A stretch of DNA of 64,000 nucleotides from Streptomyces sp. NBC_00239 (GCF_036194065.1 NZ_CP108095.1:5084001-5148000); one strand, 5' to 3'. Shown: positions 18,024 through 27,243, numbered from the stretch's first letter. Translations and numbers: made by a program. Notes: generated from the letters alone by a model not told the origin.

Positions 18024-18039
18024 GTTACGACCGTGAAAT
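18024..18039 (+). promoter_or_regulatory. GlnR-type binding box upstream of nnaR
   Basis: GTTAC-n6-GAAAT at 18024-18039 matches the a-site/b-site pattern GTnAC-n6-GaAAc of actinobacterial GlnR. A second weaker half (GAACC-n6-GACAC) continues at the same period, ending at 18061. It lies about 80 bases before the nnaR start. Confidence 0.6.
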
Positions 18040-18117
18040 GTGGCCGAACCGAGCCTGACACGCCCCGTTGGCAGGCTCGGTTCCGGCGCACCGCCCCCAT
18101 GCACGAGGCAGGTCACG

Positions 18118-19302
18118 ATGGACGACAACGCATCCCCGGGCGCACCTGCGGCCGCATCCCCCGGCACATCCCCCGGCACGGGCCCGCTCTCCGGATTCAC
18201 GGTCGGGGTCACCGCCGCCCGCCGTGCCGACGAGCTCGCCACCCTGCTGCGGCGGCGCGGGGCGGCGGTCCAGCACGCGCCCGCCCTGCGCATCGTGCCG
18301 CTCGCCGACGACAGCGAACTCCTCGACGCGACCAAGGAACTCATCGGCTGCGCCCCGGACGTGGTCGTCGCCACCACCGCCATCGGCTTCCGCGGCTGGA
18401 TCGAGGCCGCCGACGGCTGGGGCATCGGCGAGGACCTGCTGGCCCGGCTGCACCGCGCCGAACTGCTGGCCCGCGGCCCCAAGGTCAAGGGCGCCATCCG
18501 CGCCGCCGGACTGGTCGAATCCTGGTCCCCGGAGTCCGAATCCCTCGCCGAGGTGCTCGACCGGCTGCTCACGGTCGGCGTCGCCGGCCGGCGCATCGCG
18601 CTCCAACTGCACGGCGAACCGCTGCCCGGCTTCGTCGAGGCGCTGCGGGCGGGCGGCGCCGACGTGGTCGTCGTACCCGTCTACCGCTGGCTGCCGCCCG
18701 AGGACCCCGCCCCGCTCGACCGGCTGCTGGACGCGGTCGTCGCGCGCGGCGTGGACGCGGTCAGCTTCACCTCGGCGCCCGCCGCCGCCTCCCTGCTGTC
18801 CCGGGCCGAGGAACGCGGCCTGCTGCCCTCCGTACTGGACGCGCTGCGCGGCGACGTCCTCGCCGCGTGCGTCGGCCCGGTCACCGCGCTGCCGCTCCAG
18901 GCGCACGGCGTGGAGACGGTACAGCCCGAACGCTTCCGGCTGGGCCCGCTGGTCTCCCTGCTCTGCGGCGAACTGCCCGGCCGCACCCGGGTGCTGTCCG
19001 TGGCCGGCCACCGGCTGGAGATCCGCGGGCACGCCGTCCTGGTCGGCGCCGCCCTGCGGCCCGTACCGCCCGCCGGCATGGCGCTGCTGCGCTCCCTGGC
19101 CCGCCGGCCCGGCTGGGTGGTGCCGCGCGCCGAACTCCTGCGCGCGCTGCCCGGCGCGGGCCGCGACGAGCACGCCGTGGAGACGGCGATGGCCCGCCTG
19201 CGGGTCGCCCTCGGCGCACCCAAACTGATCCAGACGGTCGTCAAGCGCGGCTACCGCCTGTCCCTGGACGCCCCCGCCGACACGAAGTACGCGGACGGCT
19301 GA
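18118..19302 (+). CDS. nnaR: uroporphyrinogen-III synthase-like regulator of nitrate assimilation, NnaR
   Basis: A 394-residue fusion protein. Residues about 30-280 form a HemD (uroporphyrinogen-III synthase) fold, with the GCAPDVVVATTAIGFRGW and DAVSFTSAPAA segments. Residues about 300-385 form an OmpR/PhoB-type winged helix (RPGWVVPRAELLRALPG and IQTVVKRGYRLSL). This architecture is that of NnaR, an S. coelicolor protein reported as a GlnR target that co-activates nitrate/nitrite genes. The ATG at 18118 has GAGGCAGG upstream. It lies 108 bases after narK with a GlnR-type box between them. Whether the HemD part is catalytic cannot be told. Confidence 0.9.
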   Translation: MDDNASPGAPAAASPGTSPGTGPLSGFTVGVTAARRADELATLLRRRGAAVQHAPALRIVPLADDSELLDATKELIGCAPDVVVATTAIGFRGWIEAADGWGIGEDLLARLHRAELLARGPKVKGAIRAAGLVESWSPESESLAEVLDRLLTVGVAGRRIALQLHGEPLPGFVEALRAGGADVVVVPVYRWLPPEDPAPLDRLLDAVVARGVDAVSFTSAPAAASLLSRAEERGLLPSVLDALRGDVLAACVGPVTALPLQAHGVETVQPERFRLGPLVSLLCGELPGRTRVLSVAGHRLEIRGHAVLVGAALRPVPPAGMALLRSLARRPGWVVPRAELLRALPGAGRDEHAVETAMARLRVALGAPKLIQTVVKRGYRLSLDAPADTKYADG

Positions 19303-19428
19303 GCCCCGCCGCGCCCTCCCCTCCCACCGGGCCGGAACGGAAGCGGTCGGCGGGGTTCCCGGCGCGGCGCGGCGGAGGCACTCTGGAGAAGCGTTACGGC
19401 ACTCTCCACTTCCGAGGCGGTGACGGGC

Positions 19429-20004
19429 ATGGGCGGCTCGTACGGGCTGTGGTTCGACTCCGGGCGGACGTGCCTGGACCTGCTGGCCACCGGCGGGCCG
19501 CCGGAACGGCTGCGCGGGCCCGGCGAGTTGCGCTGCTGGCTGCTCGGCGCCGGCCTGGTGCCCGCCGGCACCTCCCTGCACCCGGTCGACGGCGACTGGC
19601 TGCCCCGGTTCCGGGCCCTGCGCGCCGACCTGGCCGCCCTGGTGCGCGCCGAACTCGCCGACACCGTCGCCGACGGCCCGCTGGCCCGGGTCAACGCGAC
19701 GGCCGCCGGCGCACCCCCGGGTCTGTGTGCCGTACGGGGCGAGGACGGCGAGCTGGTGCGCGCGCTGCGCGGCGGGCCCGACTGCGGGGCGCTGCTGGCC
19801 GCCGTGGCCCGCGACGCCGTGGAGCTCCTGACCGACCCCGGTGACCGGTCCCTGCTGCGGGCCTGCGAAGGTGACGGCTGCACCCGCGTCTACCTCGACA
19901 CTTCCCGCGGCCGCCGTCGGCGCTGGTGCTCCAGCGAGCTGTGCGGCAACCGCGAGCGCGTCGCCCGTCACCGGCGCCGCGCCGTGGCGGCCCGCAGCGC
20001 GTAG
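19429..20004 (+). CDS. CGNR zinc finger / ABATE-domain protein
   Basis: A 191-residue protein of the ginI/ABATE plus CGNR zinc-finger family. The C-terminus has the diagnostic motif CEGDGCTRVYLDTSRGRRRRW followed by CSSELCGNRERVARHR; the cysteines bind zinc and the basic residues suggest DNA binding. The N-terminal half is the conserved stress-associated ABATE domain (LDLLATGGPPERL). The ATG at 19429 is preferred to a GTG at 19420 because GAGG at 19414-19417 would be too close to the latter. It is a probable transcriptional regulator with unknown targets. Confidence 0.85.
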   Translation: MGGSYGLWFDSGRTCLDLLATGGPPERLRGPGELRCWLLGAGLVPAGTSLHPVDGDWLPRFRALRADLAALVRAELADTVADGPLARVNATAAGAPPGLCAVRGEDGELVRALRGGPDCGALLAAVARDAVELLTDPGDRSLLRACEGDGCTRVYLDTSRGRRRRWCSSELCGNRERVARHRRRAVAARSA

Positions 20005-20085
20005 GACTCCCGTAACGCACGTGCAGATACGGTCCGCCTTCGCGTACGGTTGACGGTCGCCCACGCACGTCAGAAGGGGGCCCCG

Positions 20086-22413
20086 GTGGCCGCGCAGGAT
20101 GCCGTCGATCTCACGGTCGGTACCACGGCAGATTCCGTCCGCGATCGTGAGATCGCGGTCGAGCAGACGCATCTCGACCAGGTGTACCGGCGTCTCGAGG
20201 AGAAGATCGACGAAGCCGAGTTTTTGATGAACGACGCCGCCAAGCGCGGGCAGGTCGGCACGCCCGGCGCGCTCGCCGAACGGGACGCCCAGGTGTTCCG
20301 CGCCGGCATCCACCTGAACCGGCTCAACAACGAGTTCGAGGACTTCCTCTTCGGCCGTATCGACCTGGTGCTCGGCAAGGACGGTGAGCGCGGCCCCGAC
20401 GGCGCCTACACCTCCGTGCAGCCCGCCGACGACGCGATCCGCGCCGACCACACGGCCGACATCGCCGAGACCCTGCACATCGGGCGGATCGGCGTCCTCG
20501 ACTCCGACTACGCGCCGCTGGTCATCGACTGGCGGGCACCGGCCGCCGCGCCGTTCTACCGCTCCACGCCCAAGGAACCCGGCCGGGTGGTCCGCCGCCG
20601 CGTGATCCGCTCCAAGGGCCGCAAGGTGCTCGGCGTCGAGGACGACCTCATGCGCCCCGAGGTGACCGCCTTCCTCGACGGCACGGAACTCCCCGTCATC
20701 GGCGACGGCGCCCTGATGGCGGCCCTCGGCCGGGCCCGTACGCACACCATGCGCGACATCGTGTCCTCCATCCAGGCCGAACAGGACCTCGTCATCCGGG
20801 CGCCCGCCGCCTCAGTCGCCGAGGTCTCCGGCGGCCCGGGCACCGGCAAGACGGCCGTCGCCCTGCACCGCGCCGCCTACCTGCTCTACCAGGACCGCCG
20901 CCGCTACTCCGGCGGCATCCTGATCGTCTCGCCCACCCCGCTGCTCGTCGCGTACACAGAGGGCGTGCTGCCCTCCCTCGGCGAGGAGGGCCAGGTCGCC
21001 ATCCGCGCGCTCGGCTCCCTGGTCGACGGCGCGGAGGCGACCACGTACGACGACCCGGCCGTGGCCCGGATCAAGGGCTCCTCCCGGATGCTCAAGGTGC
21101 TGCGCAAGGCCGTCCAGGGCTCCCTGGAGCTCGGCGGAGCGCAGGGCCGGGCCCCGGAGCTGCTGCGCGTGGTCGCCTTCGGCCGCCGCCAGGAGCTGGA
21201 CGCCCAGGAACTGAACCGGATCCGGCAGACCGTGCTCGGCGGCACCGCCCCGGTGAACCTGCTGCGCCCGCGCGCCCGCCGGCTGCTGCTGGACGCCCTG
21301 TGGGCCAAGTCCGGCGGCGCGGGCCGCCACACCGACCGCGAGCTGGCCGCCGAGCTGCGCTCCGGCTTCGACGAGGACGTCTCCACCGAGGACTCCTTCA
21401 TCGAGTTCCTGGCCGCCTGGTGGCCCGAGCTGACCCCGCGCGGGGTGCTCGCCACGATGGCCGACGAGCGGCGGCTGGGCCGCTGGACGCGCCGGGTGCT
21501 CAACCCGCGCGAGACCCGCCAGCTGGCCCGCTCGCTGCGCCGGGTCGGAGCCGACGGCAAGGGCCCGCTGTCCGTGCACGACGTGGCGCTCCTGGACGAG
21601 CTCCAGCTGCTGGTGGGCGCGCCGGCGCGGCCCAAGCGGCGGCGCGAGCTGGACCCGATGGACCAGCTCACCGGCCTGGAGGAGCTGATGCCGCAGCGCG
21701 AGGAGACCCAGCGCGAGCGGGCCGAGCGGCTGGCGGCGGAGCGTACCGAGTACGCCCACGTGATCGTCGACGAGGCGCAGGACCTCACCCCGATGCAGTG
21801 GCGGATGGTCGGCCGCCGCGGCCGGCACGCCACCTGGACCGTGGTGGGCGACCCGGCGCAGTCCTCGTGGACCACGCCGGAGGAGGCCGCCGAGGCCCGT
21901 GACGAGGCCCTGGGCACCCGCCCGCGGCGCCGCTTCACGCTGACCGTCAACTACCGCAACCCCGCCGAGATCGCCGAGCTGGCGGCCAAGGTGCTCGCGC
22001 TGGCCATGCCCGGCGCCGAGTCCCCGACCGCGGTCCGCTCCACCGGCCTGCGCCCGCGGTTCACCGCCGCGGGCGAGGACCTGGGCGCGGCGGTGCAGGC
22101 CGAGACGGCGCGGCTGCTGGAACAGGTGGACGGCACGGTCGGCGTGGTCGTCGCGATGGACCGCCGCGAGGAGGCCGCCGGCTGGCTGGCCGGCCTCGGG
22201 GACCGGGCCGTGGCGCTGGGCAGTCTGGAGGCCAAGGGCCTGGAGTACGACGCCACGGTGGTCGTGTCGCCCGCGGAGATCGCGGACGAGTCCCCGGCCG
22301 GCCTGCGGGTGCTGTACGTGGCCCTGACGCGCGCGACGCAGCAGCTCACGGTGGTCTCCGCGCAGCGCGACGCACCGGACGCCGACGGGGTGCCGGAGCT
22401 GCTGCGCGACTGA
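20086..22413 (+). CDS. HelD-type RNA polymerase-associated helicase-like ATPase
   Basis: A 775-residue UvrD/Rep-like superfamily 1 ATPase. An N-terminal coiled-coil (about 25-90) precedes the split ATPase. Walker A GGPGTGKT is at 249-256, motif II is VIVDEAQDLTP, motif III is VVGDPAQSSW, motif IV is TVNYRNPAE, and motif VI is LYVALTRATQQL. This layout is that of HelD/HelR proteins, which insert arms into RNA polymerase channels to recycle stalled or antibiotic-bound enzyme. GTG 20086 has a purine-rich AAGGGGG upstream. I see no rifampicin-associated palindrome in the promoter region, so a HelD role is favoured over HelR. Confidence 0.88.
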   Translation: MAAQDAVDLTVGTTADSVRDREIAVEQTHLDQVYRRLEEKIDEAEFLMNDAAKRGQVGTPGALAERDAQVFRAGIHLNRLNNEFEDFLFGRIDLVLGKDGERGPDGAYTSVQPADDAIRADHTADIAETLHIGRIGVLDSDYAPLVIDWRAPAAAPFYRSTPKEPGRVVRRRVIRSKGRKVLGVEDDLMRPEVTAFLDGTELPVIGDGALMAALGRARTHTMRDIVSSIQAEQDLVIRAPAASVAEVSGGPGTGKTAVALHRAAYLLYQDRRRYSGGILIVSPTPLLVAYTEGVLPSLGEEGQVAIRALGSLVDGAEATTYDDPAVARIKGSSRMLKVLRKAVQGSLELGGAQGRAPELLRVVAFGRRQELDAQELNRIRQTVLGGTAPVNLLRPRARRLLLDALWAKSGGAGRHTDRELAAELRSGFDEDVSTEDSFIEFLAAWWPELTPRGVLATMADERRLGRWTRRVLNPRETRQLARSLRRVGADGKGPLSVHDVALLDELQLLVGAPARPKRRRELDPMDQLTGLEELMPQREETQRERAERLAAERTEYAHVIVDEAQDLTPMQWRMVGRRGRHATWTVVGDPAQSSWTTPEEAAEARDEALGTRPRRRFTLTVNYRNPAEIAELAAKVLALAMPGAESPTAVRSTGLRPRFTAAGEDLGAAVQAETARLLEQVDGTVGVVVAMDRREEAAGWLAGLGDRAVALGSLEAKGLEYDATVVVSPAEIADESPAGLRVLYVALTRATQQLTVVSAQRDAPDADGVPELLRD

Positions 22414-22883
22414 GCCGGCGGCGGGCCCCGACTGAGCCGAAGGGCTGGTCGGGGGTCCGGCAGTCGAGAGAGGTCATCCACTTCCGGCGATCCTTTGTTA
22501 GCCTGGGTACGGCACCGGCTCGATCCAAGCCCCCGGGCCCAACCTTCGTCGCCTAGAGCGACCACTTGCCGCGAGGCGAGCATGGCGGGTCGGTGTCATA
22601 GCTTCACAAGAGGTCCGTGTCCTCCGGGACGCGGACCTCTTCGTGTTGGAGGCGCGGGGCGCCGTGCCCGGCGCGCCCCGGCCGCCGACCTGACGCATCC
22701 CGTGCCCCGGTGTTCCCCGCAACCGGGGAATCTCGTATGGTGGAAGAGTCTTTCCGAAATTTGTAGCTGGTTACCTTGTACCGGCTGGTAGGTGGGACGA
22801 TCGGACAACGCGTCCTGCCGCGCCTGCCGCGCGCCGGGTGCGCGCGCACAGCTCAATTTCAGGGAAAGCAGAGGAAACCGGCC
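22414..22883. other. 470-base intergenic region with a terminator and a possible small transcript
   Basis: No supported protein gene lies here. It contains a strong hairpin at 22608-22641, a short hairpin with TTCCCCG/CGGGGAA arms at 22713-22730, and an A/T-richer stretch (22735-22780) that probably carries the malic enzyme promoter or leader. The roughly 120 bases before the terminator could encode a small RNA. Confidence 0.45.
22608..22641 (+). terminator. strong hairpin terminator between the helicase and malic enzyme genes
   Basis: Fifteen-base arms (22608-22622 and 22627-22641) with one G-U pair and a four-base loop, followed by TCGTGTT. It lies 195 bases beyond the helicase stop, further than needed for that gene alone. 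Confidence 0.85.
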
Positions 22884-24314
22884 ATGGCAACGGCGCCCAG
22901 CGTCTCGTACTCGATGACGGTCCGCCTGGAGGTGCCCGCGAGCGGAACCGCGGTATCCCAGCTCACCACCGCCGTGGAGTCCTCCGGTGGCTCGGTCACC
23001 GGCCTCGACGTGACCGCATCCGGTCACGAAAAGCTCCGTATCGACGTCACCATCGCCGCGACCTCCACCGCGCACGCCGACGAGATCGTCGAGCAGCTGC
23101 GCGGCATCGAGGGCGTCGTGCTCGGAAAGGTCTCCGACCGTACGTTCCTGATGCACCTCGGCGGCAAGATCGAGATGGCGTCCAAGCACCCCATCCGCAA
23201 CCGCGACGACCTCTCGATGATCTACACCCCGGGCGTGGCCCGCGTGTGCATGGCGATCGCCGAGAATCCCGAGGACGCCCGCCGCCTGACCATCAAGCGC
23301 AATTCCGTCGCAGTCGTGACGGACGGCTCCGCGGTGCTCGGACTGGGCAACATCGGCCCGATGGCGGCGCTGCCCGTCATGGAGGGCAAGGCGGCCCTCT
23401 TCAAGCGGTTCGCGGGCATCGACGCGTGGCCCATCTGCCTGGACACCCAGGACAGCGACGAGATCGTGGCCATCGTCAAGGCGATCGCCCCCGGCTTCGC
23501 CGGCATCAACCTCGAAGACATCTCCGCGCCGCGCTGCTTCGAGATCGAGGCCCGGCTGCGCGAGGCCCTCGACATCCCCGTCTTCCACGACGACCAGCAC
23601 GGCACCGCGATCGTCGTCCTCGCCGCCCTCACCAACGCACTTCGCGTGGTGGGCAAGGCAATTGGCGACGTGAAGGTCGTCATGTCCGGCGCCGGCGCGG
23701 CCGGCACGGCCATCCTGAAGCTGCTCATCGCGGCGGGCGTCAAGCACGCCGTCAGCGCCGACATCCACGGTGTCGTGCACGCGGGCCGCGCGGACCTCGT
23801 GGACGCGGACAGTGAGTCCCCGCTGCGCTGGATCGCCGACAACACCAACCCCGAGGGCTACACCGGCACCCTCAAGGAAGCCGTGGTCGGCGCCGACGTC
23901 TTCATCGGCGTGTCCGCCCCCAACGTGCTGGGCGGCGATGACGTCGCGGCGATGGCCGACGGTGCGATCGTCTTCGCGCTCGCGAACCCCGACCCGGAGG
24001 TCGACCCGGCGGTGGCCCGCGAGACGGCCGCCGTCGTCGCCACCGGCCGCTCGGACTTCCCGAACCAGATCAACAACGTGCTGGTCTTCCCGGGCGTGTT
24101 CCGCGGCCTCCTGGACGCCCAGTCCCGGACGGTGAACACCGACATGATGCTGGCCGCCGCCACCGCGCTGGCCGACGTGGTCACCGAGGACGAGCTGAAC
24201 CCGAACTACATCATCCCGTCGGTGTTCAACGACAAGGTCGCGGGTGCGGTCGCCGGCGCGGTCCGCGCCGCCGCCAAGTCCGCCGCCGCTGTGACGGGCC
24301 CCACGTCGGCCTGA
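22884..24314 (+). CDS. NAD-dependent malic enzyme with N-terminal ACT-like domain
   Basis: A 476-residue malic enzyme that decarboxylates malate to pyruvate. Residues about 10-90 form an ACT-like regulatory domain (YSMTVRLEVPASGTAVSQL). The catalytic part has SMIYTPGVARVC, GKAALFKRFAGIDAWP, the metal-binding NLEDISAPRCFEIE and FHDDQHGTAIVV, and the nucleotide-binding GAGAAGTAI. The ATG at 22884 has AGAGGAAA upstream; the longer open frame upstream is the leader. The S. coelicolor orthologue in this position is the NAD-dependent enzyme, so that cofactor preference is inferred. It links the TCA cycle to acetyl-CoA supply. Confidence 0.9.
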   Translation: MATAPSVSYSMTVRLEVPASGTAVSQLTTAVESSGGSVTGLDVTASGHEKLRIDVTIAATSTAHADEIVEQLRGIEGVVLGKVSDRTFLMHLGGKIEMASKHPIRNRDDLSMIYTPGVARVCMAIAENPEDARRLTIKRNSVAVVTDGSAVLGLGNIGPMAALPVMEGKAALFKRFAGIDAWPICLDTQDSDEIVAIVKAIAPGFAGINLEDISAPRCFEIEARLREALDIPVFHDDQHGTAIVVLAALTNALRVVGKAIGDVKVVMSGAGAAGTAILKLLIAAGVKHAVSADIHGVVHAGRADLVDADSESPLRWIADNTNPEGYTGTLKEAVVGADVFIGVSAPNVLGGDDVAAMADGAIVFALANPDPEVDPAVARETAAVVATGRSDFPNQINNVLVFPGVFRGLLDAQSRTVNTDMMLAAATALADVVTEDELNPNYIIPSVFNDKVAGAVAGAVRAAAKSAAAVTGPTSA

Positions 24315-24623
24315 CGTACGGCGCGTCGCGGGATGCGGGCCGTACCGACCGCCTCTAGGGTTGCGGGGATGCCCGCGAGGTCTGCGGTCCGCATCGCAGG
24401 GTTCCCACAGATGCGGACGGAGTGTCACCGCGGCGTGACGGTGGCGCTTTTCGTGTGACCCTGGCGGGTGCCGGATTGGCTTTCCCGCCGCTGGTGGGGG
24501 CAGGATGCGTAACCGGGCGCGAGGGTCTGACGTTCAGACCCGGGTCCGGGGACTGTCCGAGGACCCTGGCAGCATCGGCTTCGATCTCACGCCTCATAGG
24601 CAAGTTGAACACGGGAGTACAAC
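24315..24623. other. 309-base upstream region of hup
   Basis: No gene is seen. The right part holds two adjacent inverted repeats (24523-24566) close to the hup start and probably includes its promoter. Confidence 0.5.
24523..24566 (+). promoter_or_regulatory. paired palindromes in the hup 5' region
   Basis: A perfect palindrome with GGGTCTGA and TCAGACCC arms and a CGT centre (24523-24541) is followed at once by GGGTCC/GGACCC arms at 24542-24547 and 24561-24566. They lie about 60-100 bases before the hup start, either as operators or as leader RNA hairpins. Confidence 0.5.
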
Positions 24624-24905
24624 ATGAACCGCAGTGAGCTGGTGGCCGCTCTGTCCGAGCGCGCCGAGGTGACCCGCAAGGACGCCGACGCCGTTCTGGC
24701 CGCCCTCGCCGAGACCGTCGGTGAGGTCGTCGCCAAGGGCGACGAGAAGGTCACCATCCCCGGCTTCCTGACCTTCGAGCGCACCCACCGTGCCGCTCGC
24801 ACCGCGCGTAACCCGCAGACCGGCGACCCCATCCAGATCCCGGCCGGCTACAGCGTGAAGGTCTCCGCGGGCTCCAAGCTCAAGGAAGCCGCCAAGGGCA
24901 AGTAA
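24624..24905 (+). CDS. hup: HU-family nucleoid-associated DNA-binding protein
   Basis: A 93-residue HU protein: MNRSELVAALSERAEVTRKD at the N-terminus, then the beta-arm region FLTFERTHRAARTARNPQTG and the IQIPAGYSVKVSAGSKLKEA end. It lacks the long lysine-rich tail of HupS-type proteins, so it corresponds to the short vegetative HU (HupA) of Streptomyces. It binds and bends DNA without sequence preference. It is monocistronic, with a structured upstream region and a bidirectional terminator downstream. Confidence 0.96.
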   Translation: MNRSELVAALSERAEVTRKDADAVLAALAETVGEVVAKGDEKVTIPGFLTFERTHRAARTARNPQTGDPIQIPAGYSVKVSAGSKLKEAAKGK

Positions 24906-24955
24906 GCCCTGGTACGGCGTGCAGGCCTCTGGCGTGTAAGCAGTACGCAGTACGG

Positions 24956-24994
24956 CGAAAGGGCGGCCACCCGGACCGGGTGGCCGCCCTTTCG
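24956..24994. terminator. bidirectional terminator between hup and murA
   Basis: Near-perfect 19-base arms around a tiny loop, with A-tract on the left and TTT on the right arm. It serves both converging genes. Confidence 0.92.
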
Positions 24995-25042
24995 GCTTGC
25001 CTCGCGCCGCCGGCCGCACACGGCGGACGGCGGCGCGGTGGA

Positions 25043-26389
25043 TCAGACGAGATCGCCGCCCGGCAGCTCGACCTTGGCGCCGAGCTCCACGAGCTTCTCC
25101 ATGAAGTTCTCGTAGCCGCGGTTGATCAGGTCGATGCCGTGGACGCGCGAGGTGCCCTCGGCGGCCAGGGCCGCGATCAGGTACGAGAAGCCGCCGCGCA
25201 GGTCGGGGATGACCAGGTCGGCGCCCTGCAGCTTGGTGGGGCCGGAGACGACCGCCGAGTGCAGGAAGTTGCGCTGGCCGAAGCGGCAGGCGCTGCCGCC
25301 CAGGCACTCGCGGTACAGCTGGATGTGAGCACCCATCTGGTTGAGCGCGGAGGTGAATCCCAGCCGGGACTCGTAGACCGTCTCGTGGACGATGGAGAGG
25401 CCGGAGGCCTGCGTCAGGGCCACGACCAGCGGCTGCTGCCAGTCGGTCTGGAAGCCCGGGTGCACGTCCGTCTCCAGGGCGATCGCGTTGAGCGGGCCGC
25501 CCGGGTGCCAGAAGCGGATGCCGTCGTCGTCGATCTCGAAGGCGCCGCCGACCTTCCGGTACGTGTTCAGGAAGGTCATCATCGAGCGCTGCTGGGCGCC
25601 GCGCACGTAGATGTTGCCGCCGGTCGCCAGGGCCGCGGAGGCCCACGAGGCGGCCTCCAGGCGGTCCGGGAGCGCCTTGTGGTTGTAGCCGCCGAGACGG
25701 TCGACACCGGTGATCCGGATGGTCCGGTCGGTGTCCATGGAGATGATCGCGCCCATCTTCTGCAGGACGCAGATGAGGTCTTCGATCTCCGGCTCGACCG
25801 CGGCGTTCGACAGCTCGGTGACGCCTTCGGCCAGGACGGCCGTCAGCAGCACCTGTTCGGTCGAGCCGACGGACGGGTACGGCAGGCGGATCTTGCAACC
25901 GCGAAGGCGCTGCGGGGCCTCCAGGTACTGGCCGTCCTCGCGCTTCTCGATGGTCGCGCCGAACTGGCGGAGCACGTCGAAGTGGAAGTCGATCGGCCGG
26001 CCGCCGATGTCGCAGCCGCCCAGGCCCGGGATGAAGGCGTGGCCCAGACGGTGCAGCAGCGGGCCGCAGAACAGGATCGGGATCCGCGAGGACCCCGCGT
26101 GCGCGTCGATGTCGGCCACGTTGGCGCTCTCGACGTGGGTCGGGTCGAGCACCAGCTCGCCCGGCTCCTCGCCGGGGCGGACGGTCACGCCGTGCAGCTG
26201 CAGCAGGCCGCGGACCACGCGCACGTCGCGGATGTCCGGAACGTTGCGCAGACGGCTCGGTTCGCTGCCGAGCAGCGCGGCGACCATGGCCTTCGGCACG
26301 AGGTTCTTCGCGCCGCGGACCCGGATCTCGCCCTCTAGCGGGGTACCGCCGTGGACAAGCAGTACATCGTCACTGACTGTGCCGGTCAT
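25043..26389 (-). CDS. murA: UDP-N-acetylglucosamine 1-carboxyvinyltransferase
   Basis: A 448-residue MurA, the first committed enzyme of peptidoglycan synthesis, transferring enolpyruvate from PEP to UDP-GlcNAc. GAKNLVPKAMVAALL near the N-terminus holds the conserved Lys-Asn pair. The active-site loop reads GLGGCDIGGRP with Cys126, so the fosfomycin-reactive Cys is kept, unlike the Asp of mycobacteria. The C-terminal DLRGGFSYLIAALAAEG motif is present. It is convergent with hup and divergent from yqgE. Confidence 0.95.
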   Translation of the reverse strand: MTGTVSDDVLLVHGGTPLEGEIRVRGAKNLVPKAMVAALLGSEPSRLRNVPDIRDVRVVRGLLQLHGVTVRPGEEPGELVLDPTHVESANVADIDAHAGSSRIPILFCGPLLHRLGHAFIPGLGGCDIGGRPIDFHFDVLRQFGATIEKREDGQYLEAPQRLRGCKIRLPYPSVGSTEQVLLTAVLAEGVTELSNAAVEPEIEDLICVLQKMGAIISMDTDRTIRITGVDRLGGYNHKALPDRLEAASWASAALATGGNIYVRGAQQRSMMTFLNTYRKVGGAFEIDDDGIRFWHPGGPLNAIALETDVHPGFQTDWQQPLVVALTQASGLSIVHETVYESRLGFTSALNQMGAHIQLYRECLGGSACRFGQRNFLHSAVVSGPTKLQGADLVIPDLRGGFSYLIAALAAEGTSRVHGIDLINRGYENFMEKLVELGAKVELPGGDLV

Positions 26390-26635
26390 GAATCTCGCGT
26401 TCCGGAGAGGGGTGGGCAGGGGGACCAGAGAAAAGGGTAAGGGGCAGAGGCCCGCACTTTGTAAGGCTCACGGGGCTACAGGGGTGTCATGGATTTGCCA
26501 CAGCACCCTCCGTACCGGAAGAACAGCGGAGTGTTGCCTTCCGCCTTCGTCGCGTCCGCGCGCTCCTCGCTGCTGCCGTGCGCCCTGAGCTGCATACGAT
26601 CACGGACAGCCGTCCGCTCCCCCCGGAGGGCGAAT

Positions 26636-27214
26636 ATGCGGGATCATGTCGGCATGACCGAGGTGTCCTCGCTCACAGGGCGACTGCTCGTGGCCACCCC
26701 CGCACTCGCGGACCCGAATTTCGACCGTGCGGTGGTGCTCCTGCTCGACCACGACGAGGCGGGTTCCCTCGGCGTGGTCCTCAACCGGCCCACGCCGGTG
26801 GGGGTCGGCGACATCCTGCTGCCCTGGGCCGCGCTGACCGGCGAGCCCGGCGTGGTCTTCCAGGGCGGGCCGGTCTCCCTCGACTCCGCCCTCGGGGTCG
26901 CCGTCATACCGGGCGAGGACGGCCCGCTGGGCTGGCGCCGGGTCTTCGGCGCCATCGGCCTCGTGGACCTGGAAACCCCGCCCGAGCTGCTGGCCAGAGC
27001 CCTCGGCTCGCTGCGGATCTTCGCCGGCTACTCCGGCTGGGGCCCCGGCCAACTGGAGGACGAACTGGCCGAGGGCGCCTGGTACGTCGTCGAATCCGAA
27101 CCCGGCGACGTCTCCTCGCCCGATCCCGAACGGCTCTGGAGGGCGGTTCTGCGGCGCCAGCGCAGCGAGCTCGCGATGGTCGCCACCTATCCGGACGACC
27201 CGTCGCTCAACTGA
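26636..27214 (+). CDS. YqgE/AlgH family protein
   Basis: A 192-residue member of the YqgE/AlgH (UPF0301) family. The family features SLTGRLLVATPALADPNFDR, VLNRPTPVGVGD, VFQGGPVS and FAGYSGWGPGQLEDEL are all visible. The biochemical role is unknown; some members are linked to alginate or other gene regulation. GGAGGG at 26624-26629 fits ATG 26636; an internal ATG at 26654 (MTEVSSLTGR) is an alternative start. The DUF3039 gene follows after 29 bases, so the two may be co-transcribed. Confidence 0.9.
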   Translation: MRDHVGMTEVSSLTGRLLVATPALADPNFDRAVVLLLDHDEAGSLGVVLNRPTPVGVGDILLPWAALTGEPGVVFQGGPVSLDSALGVAVIPGEDGPLGWRRVFGAIGLVDLETPPELLARALGSLRIFAGYSGWGPGQLEDELAEGAWYVVESEPGDVSSPDPERLWRAVLRRQRSELAMVATYPDDPSLN

Positions 27215-27243
27215 GCCCGCCCCGGCCCAGTACCCTGGCAGAC

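Noticed and set aside
20010..20085. A rifampicin-associated element upstream of the HelD-like gene that would suggest HelR.
   Set aside because: No long GC palindrome of that type is visible before the start codon.
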